This document shows positions 61,639-64,000 of a DNA stretch of 64,000 nt, piece after piece. The first letter of the stretch is position 1; each line of letters starts with the position of its first letter. A model generated the notes under the pieces. That model saw nothing but the letters and a program-made list of their open reading frames with translations. It made no database searches and was not told where the DNA came from. Source of the DNA: Streptomyces megasporus (lineage in GTDB: Bacteria; Actinomycetota; Actinomycetes; Streptomycetales; Streptomycetaceae); the NCBI RefSeq assembly GCF_000718985.1, contig NZ_JODL01000010.1:62001-126000 (forward strand), given 5' to 3'. The position numbers and the translations under genes were made by a program.

Positions 61639-62102
61639 ACGTGCTGTCCCGCTTCCTTGTCCTGTCGCGAGCGGCCTTCCTCCACCACGCTCCTCAGCCG
61701 CGACAGCATCAGTCGGTGCCGCAGTTGCAGCGCCACGTCCAGGGGAGCGGTGTGGAGTCGGGCGACGGCGCCGCGCAGGGGGTGCTCGTCCATGGTGATC
61801 AGCGTGCCCTCGCCCCAGGGGGTGACGCGGATGGCGATGCGGGCGGTGCCCAGTCGTCCCGCCGACGCCTCCAACTCCAGCCGCTCGGGCGGCTCGTGGA
61901 CGCGGACGATGGTGTGGCCCTGCACGGTCAGCGGTCCCCTGCCGATCGCGTAGCGCAGGGTGGTGCCGACCTCGGGCCAGTGGCCCTCGGACTCGTGGGT
62001 CTCGCGGGTGCCCACGACCCACTTCTGGTACTGGTCGGCGTCGCCGAGCACGCTCCACACCCTGTCGGGCTTCCTGTTCACCCATACGTGTCGCACAGCC
62101 AT
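61635..62102 (-). CDS. SRPBCC-family protein
   Basis: 155 residues with the START/Bet v1-like fold: WVNRKPDRVWSVLGDADQYQKW at the start and the amphipathic C-terminal helix APLDVALQLRHRLMLSRLR. The hydrophobic pocket may bind a lipid or polyketide-like ligand. First gene of the unit SRPBCC - hypothetical - FAD oxidoreductase. ATG 62102 chosen; ribosome binding site weak. Divergent from the Gfo/Idh/MocA gene. Confidence 0.87.
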   Translation of the reverse strand: MAVRHVWVNRKPDRVWSVLGDADQYQKWVVGTRETHESEGHWPEVGTTLRYAIGRGPLTVQGHTIVRVHEPPERLELEASAGRLGTARIAIRVTPWGEGTLITMDEHPLRGAVARLHTAPLDVALQLRHRLMLSRLRSVVEEGRSRQDKEAGQHV

Positions 62103-62333
62103 GCCGGGCGCGTACCCGCTTTTCCGCGATGCACCGCCCGGAGCGGGCGCGGCCCCTTCGGATGGGCGAGTCTCCTCACCGGCGAGCCCGTACTCGTCCC
62201 CGGCCGGTCCCGAACCCGCCCCGGACCCCGCCCCCGACCGACGGGGAGGGGGATGTCGCGGCCCGGTGGGCGTCCGGCATAGTGGGCGACGCCCCACCCG
62301 TCTTGACCGGTACGGCCAAGGAGGCGCCGCGAC

Positions 62334-63230
62334 ATGAGATTCGGCCTGCTCGGTACCGGCCCCTGGGCGGAACTCGCCCACGGTCCCGCACTGCGAGCCC
62401 ATCCCGATGTCGAGTTGGCGGGGGTGTGGGGTCGTCGCCCGGAAGCGGCGGCGGACATCGCCGAACGCTTCGGCGGCCGGCCCTACGACGACGTGGACGC
62501 CCTGATCGCCGACTGTGACGCGGTCGCGGTGGCGCTGCCGCCGGACATACAGGCGCCCCTGGCCGTACGGGCGGCCAAGGCCGGGCGCCATCTGCTGCTG
62601 GACAAGCCGCCGGCCACCACCGTGGCCGGCGCCCGCGAGATCGCCGACGCGGTGGAGGCGGCGGGCGTGGCCTCGGTCGTCTTCTTCACCCTGCGGTTCC
62701 GCCCCGAGACGGCGGCGTGGATCGAGGAGCAGCGGGAGACGGGGGGTTGGCAGCTCGGCCGCGCCGACTGGCTCGGAGGGATCTTCGGCGAGGGCGCCGA
62801 GCACAGCCCGTTCGCGGCCTCGCCCTGGCGGCGGGAGAAGGGCGGGCTGTGGGACGTCGGCCCGCACGCCCTGTCCGTGCTGCTGCCGGTGCTCGGCGAC
62901 GTGGCCGACCTGGACGGTTCGGTGGCCGCCGTCTCCGGCGCCGGGGAGGTCGTCCAGCTCGCCCTGCGGCACGCCTCGGGCGCCTCCAGCACCTGCGCGC
63001 TCGGTCTCGCCGTGGCCCCGGCGGCGTCCGTGACCCGGGTGGAACTGCGCGGCGCCTCGGGCGCGGTGACGCTGCCCGAGGGGGAGACGGACGCGGTCGC
63101 CGCCCTGGGGCACGCCGTGGACGCGCTGCTCGCCTCGGCCCGCACCGGTGAACCGCACCCGTGCGACATACGGTTCGGGGTGCGGGTGACGGAGATCCTG
63201 GCGGCGGCGGAGGCCCGGCTCGCCGGCTGA
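62334..63230 (+). CDS. Gfo/Idh/MocA-family oxidoreductase
   Basis: 298 residues. The NAD(P)-binding Rossmann segment is RFGLLGTGPWAE and the EKP-like motif is HLLLDKPPATT. The substrate domain has FTLRFRPETAAWIEEQ and GLWDVGPHALSVLLPVLGD, where the D-x-G-x-H pair supplies the catalytic residues. Members act on sugars, inositols or cyclic hydroxyl compounds with NAD(P). Substrate unknown. ATG 62334 has AAGGAGG nine bases upstream. Confidence 0.9.
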   Translation: MRFGLLGTGPWAELAHGPALRAHPDVELAGVWGRRPEAAADIAERFGGRPYDDVDALIADCDAVAVALPPDIQAPLAVRAAKAGRHLLLDKPPATTVAGAREIADAVEAAGVASVVFFTLRFRPETAAWIEEQRETGGWQLGRADWLGGIFGEGAEHSPFAASPWRREKGGLWDVGPHALSVLLPVLGDVADLDGSVAAVSGAGEVVQLALRHASGASSTCALGLAVAPAASVTRVELRGASGAVTLPEGETDAVAALGHAVDALLASARTGEPHPCDIRFGVRVTEILAAAEARLAG

Positions 63231-63814
63231 CCCCGACGGGACGCACGTCCGCCGCCGCGTCCGCCGGCCGCCACCCGGCGACGGGGTGCGCGGAGTTCGT
63301 GGCGGCGGGAACACGCCACGCCTCCCGAGGTCCCCGGGGAACGGGACGGGAGCGGGATGTCACCCGTTCGAGTGATGGAACATGTGTCCGGCTTTGGCCA
63401 TGCATTTCCGGAGCGTAAACCCCGGCAAAGAGGGACGAACGCGCTGTACCGGGTGCTGACGCTCGCCCGCGAACCGTCCGCGTGACCGCATATTCGGATC
63501 GTATTTGTCAAGTCTCTGCGACGGCCCGCCGGATCCCCCTATGCTCCCTGTCACGCAGCGAGTCGTCCCCGTCACGGCTTGTCGTCGCCGTGCGTGATGT
63601 CCTGACGCCCGCACGCCCCGACAGCGGGGACGCCCAGGGGAGCAGTCCGCCTCCGAGGGCCTCCCCTGGGGCGGGCGTATGCCAGGGGTCCGTGCCACCG
63701 GCGCATTCCCCGACGTGCCGCCTCCCCACCGCACCCGCCGCCCCGCACCACCGTCCCGTCCACCCTCCGACCCGTTCCCCCGTCCACCGTCCACCCCGAA
63801 GTCCGAGGATGCCC
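63231..63814. other. long leader region upstream of a sensor gene
   Basis: 584 bases without a gene. TTGTCA (63505-63510) and CTATGCT (near 63539-63545) are AT-richer patches but too far apart for one promoter. A perfect hairpin CCAGGGGAG / CTCCCCTGG spans 63634-63669. The stretch just before 63815 is C-rich. Confidence 0.4.
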
Positions 63815-64000
63815 ATGGAGCCTGCCGGCTCGTCGACGGGAGGCCGACGCCCCGCCCGCGGGGGCGTGTGGCTCGTCCCCCCTGTACTGGTCACCGCCTG
63901 CGCGGTCGCAGCCCTGTTCGCCGTCGCCGACGAGGCCCGGGCCGCGGTCGCCTGGTGCGGGGCCGCGGCGGTGCTCGCGGTCGCCGTGGCCGCCTACGAG
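63815..64000 (+). CDS. membrane protein N-terminus, probable sensor kinase (partial)
   Basis: 62 residues visible. A Gly/Arg-rich start is followed by two hydrophobic helices (VWLVPPVLVTACAVAALFAV and, after DEARA, AVAWCGAAAVLAVAVAAYE). This resembles the N-terminus of Streptomyces HAMP/ATP-binding sensor kinases of the nitrate-sensor type, but no catalytic domain is in the window. ATG 63815 is preferred over ATG 63809, because GAGG ends six bases before 63815. Confidence 0.6.
   Translation, partial: MEPAGSSTGGRRPARGGVWLVPPVLVTACAVAALFAVADEARAAVAWCGAAAVLAVAVAAYE

Noticed and set aside
1..64000. tRNA, rRNA, CRISPR arrays, riboswitches, insertion sequences
   Set aside because: No cloverleaf-compatible GTTCGA arms, spaced direct repeats, transposase genes or known riboswitch cores were recognised on reading both strands.

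Overview
The window is high-GC actinobacterial DNA with tightly packed genes, frequent GTG starts, ATGA/GTGA overlaps and long GC-rich terminator hairpins. Gene content points to a Streptomyces chromosome core-arm region: a whiJ-type XRE/DUF397/ATPase cluster, a TTGC-repeat-controlled maltose system, glnA2 beside glnE, and several secreted polysaccharide hydrolases. No tRNA, rRNA, CRISPR array, insertion sequence or prophage gene was recognised.

Left part (1-16.6 kb): a regulatory cluster of two anti-sigma-like ATPases, a DUF397 protein and a DUF5753 XRE regulator; a secreted GH25 muramidase; an Rsm22-family methyltransferase-like protein; a dimethylargininase; a primase/polymerase-domain protein; a lipoprotein; a secreted GH5 mannanase under operator-like palindromes; a heme oxygenase with an iron-box-like site; methionine aminopeptidase; an MFS exporter; an F420-dependent NADP reductase; and a site-2 protease-like membrane protein.

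Middle part (16.6-32.2 kb): a small heat-shock protein, panB, a DHA2-type exporter with its co-transcribed TetR repressor and a likely operator over the promoter, a membrane-anchored endonuclease/exonuclease/phosphatase protein, a second MFS exporter behind an AT-rich perfect inverted repeat, glutamine-dependent NAD synthetase, a Uma2 nuclease-fold protein, a glutamine-synthetase-like enzyme of the GlnA2 type (lacking the adenylylation tyrosine), the adenylyltransferase GlnE, and a PAP2-type phosphatase.

Maltose/starch locus (32.2-48.8 kb): malR, a second MalE-like binding protein on the malR strand, then malE-malF-malG, an intracellular alpha-glucosidase, a second MalR-like repressor coupled to it, a secreted alpha-amylase with a starch-binding domain and a giant two-catalytic-domain amylase-pullulanase. 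Secreted enzymes cut starch, the ABC transporter imports maltodextrins and the glucosidase finishes them. The malE and amylase promoters share a 12-bp-period TTGC repeat that is the best candidate operator for the two LacI-type repressors.

Right part (48.9-64 kb): a DUF4253 protein and TetR regulator, a large membrane protein with a sigma-factor-like N-terminus, a Tat-exported GH89 alpha-N-acetylglucosaminidase coupled to a response regulator that has lost the core of its receiver domain, a secreted PI-PLC-like enzyme, a SnoaL-like protein behind three TTGG-N5-CCAA palindromes, a DinB protein, an unstudied SRPBCC/hypothetical/FAD-oxidoreductase operon, a Gfo/Idh/MocA oxidoreductase and the start of a probable sensor kinase. 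Coordinates of start codons were chosen by eye from ribosome binding sites and family conservation; no database search was possible.
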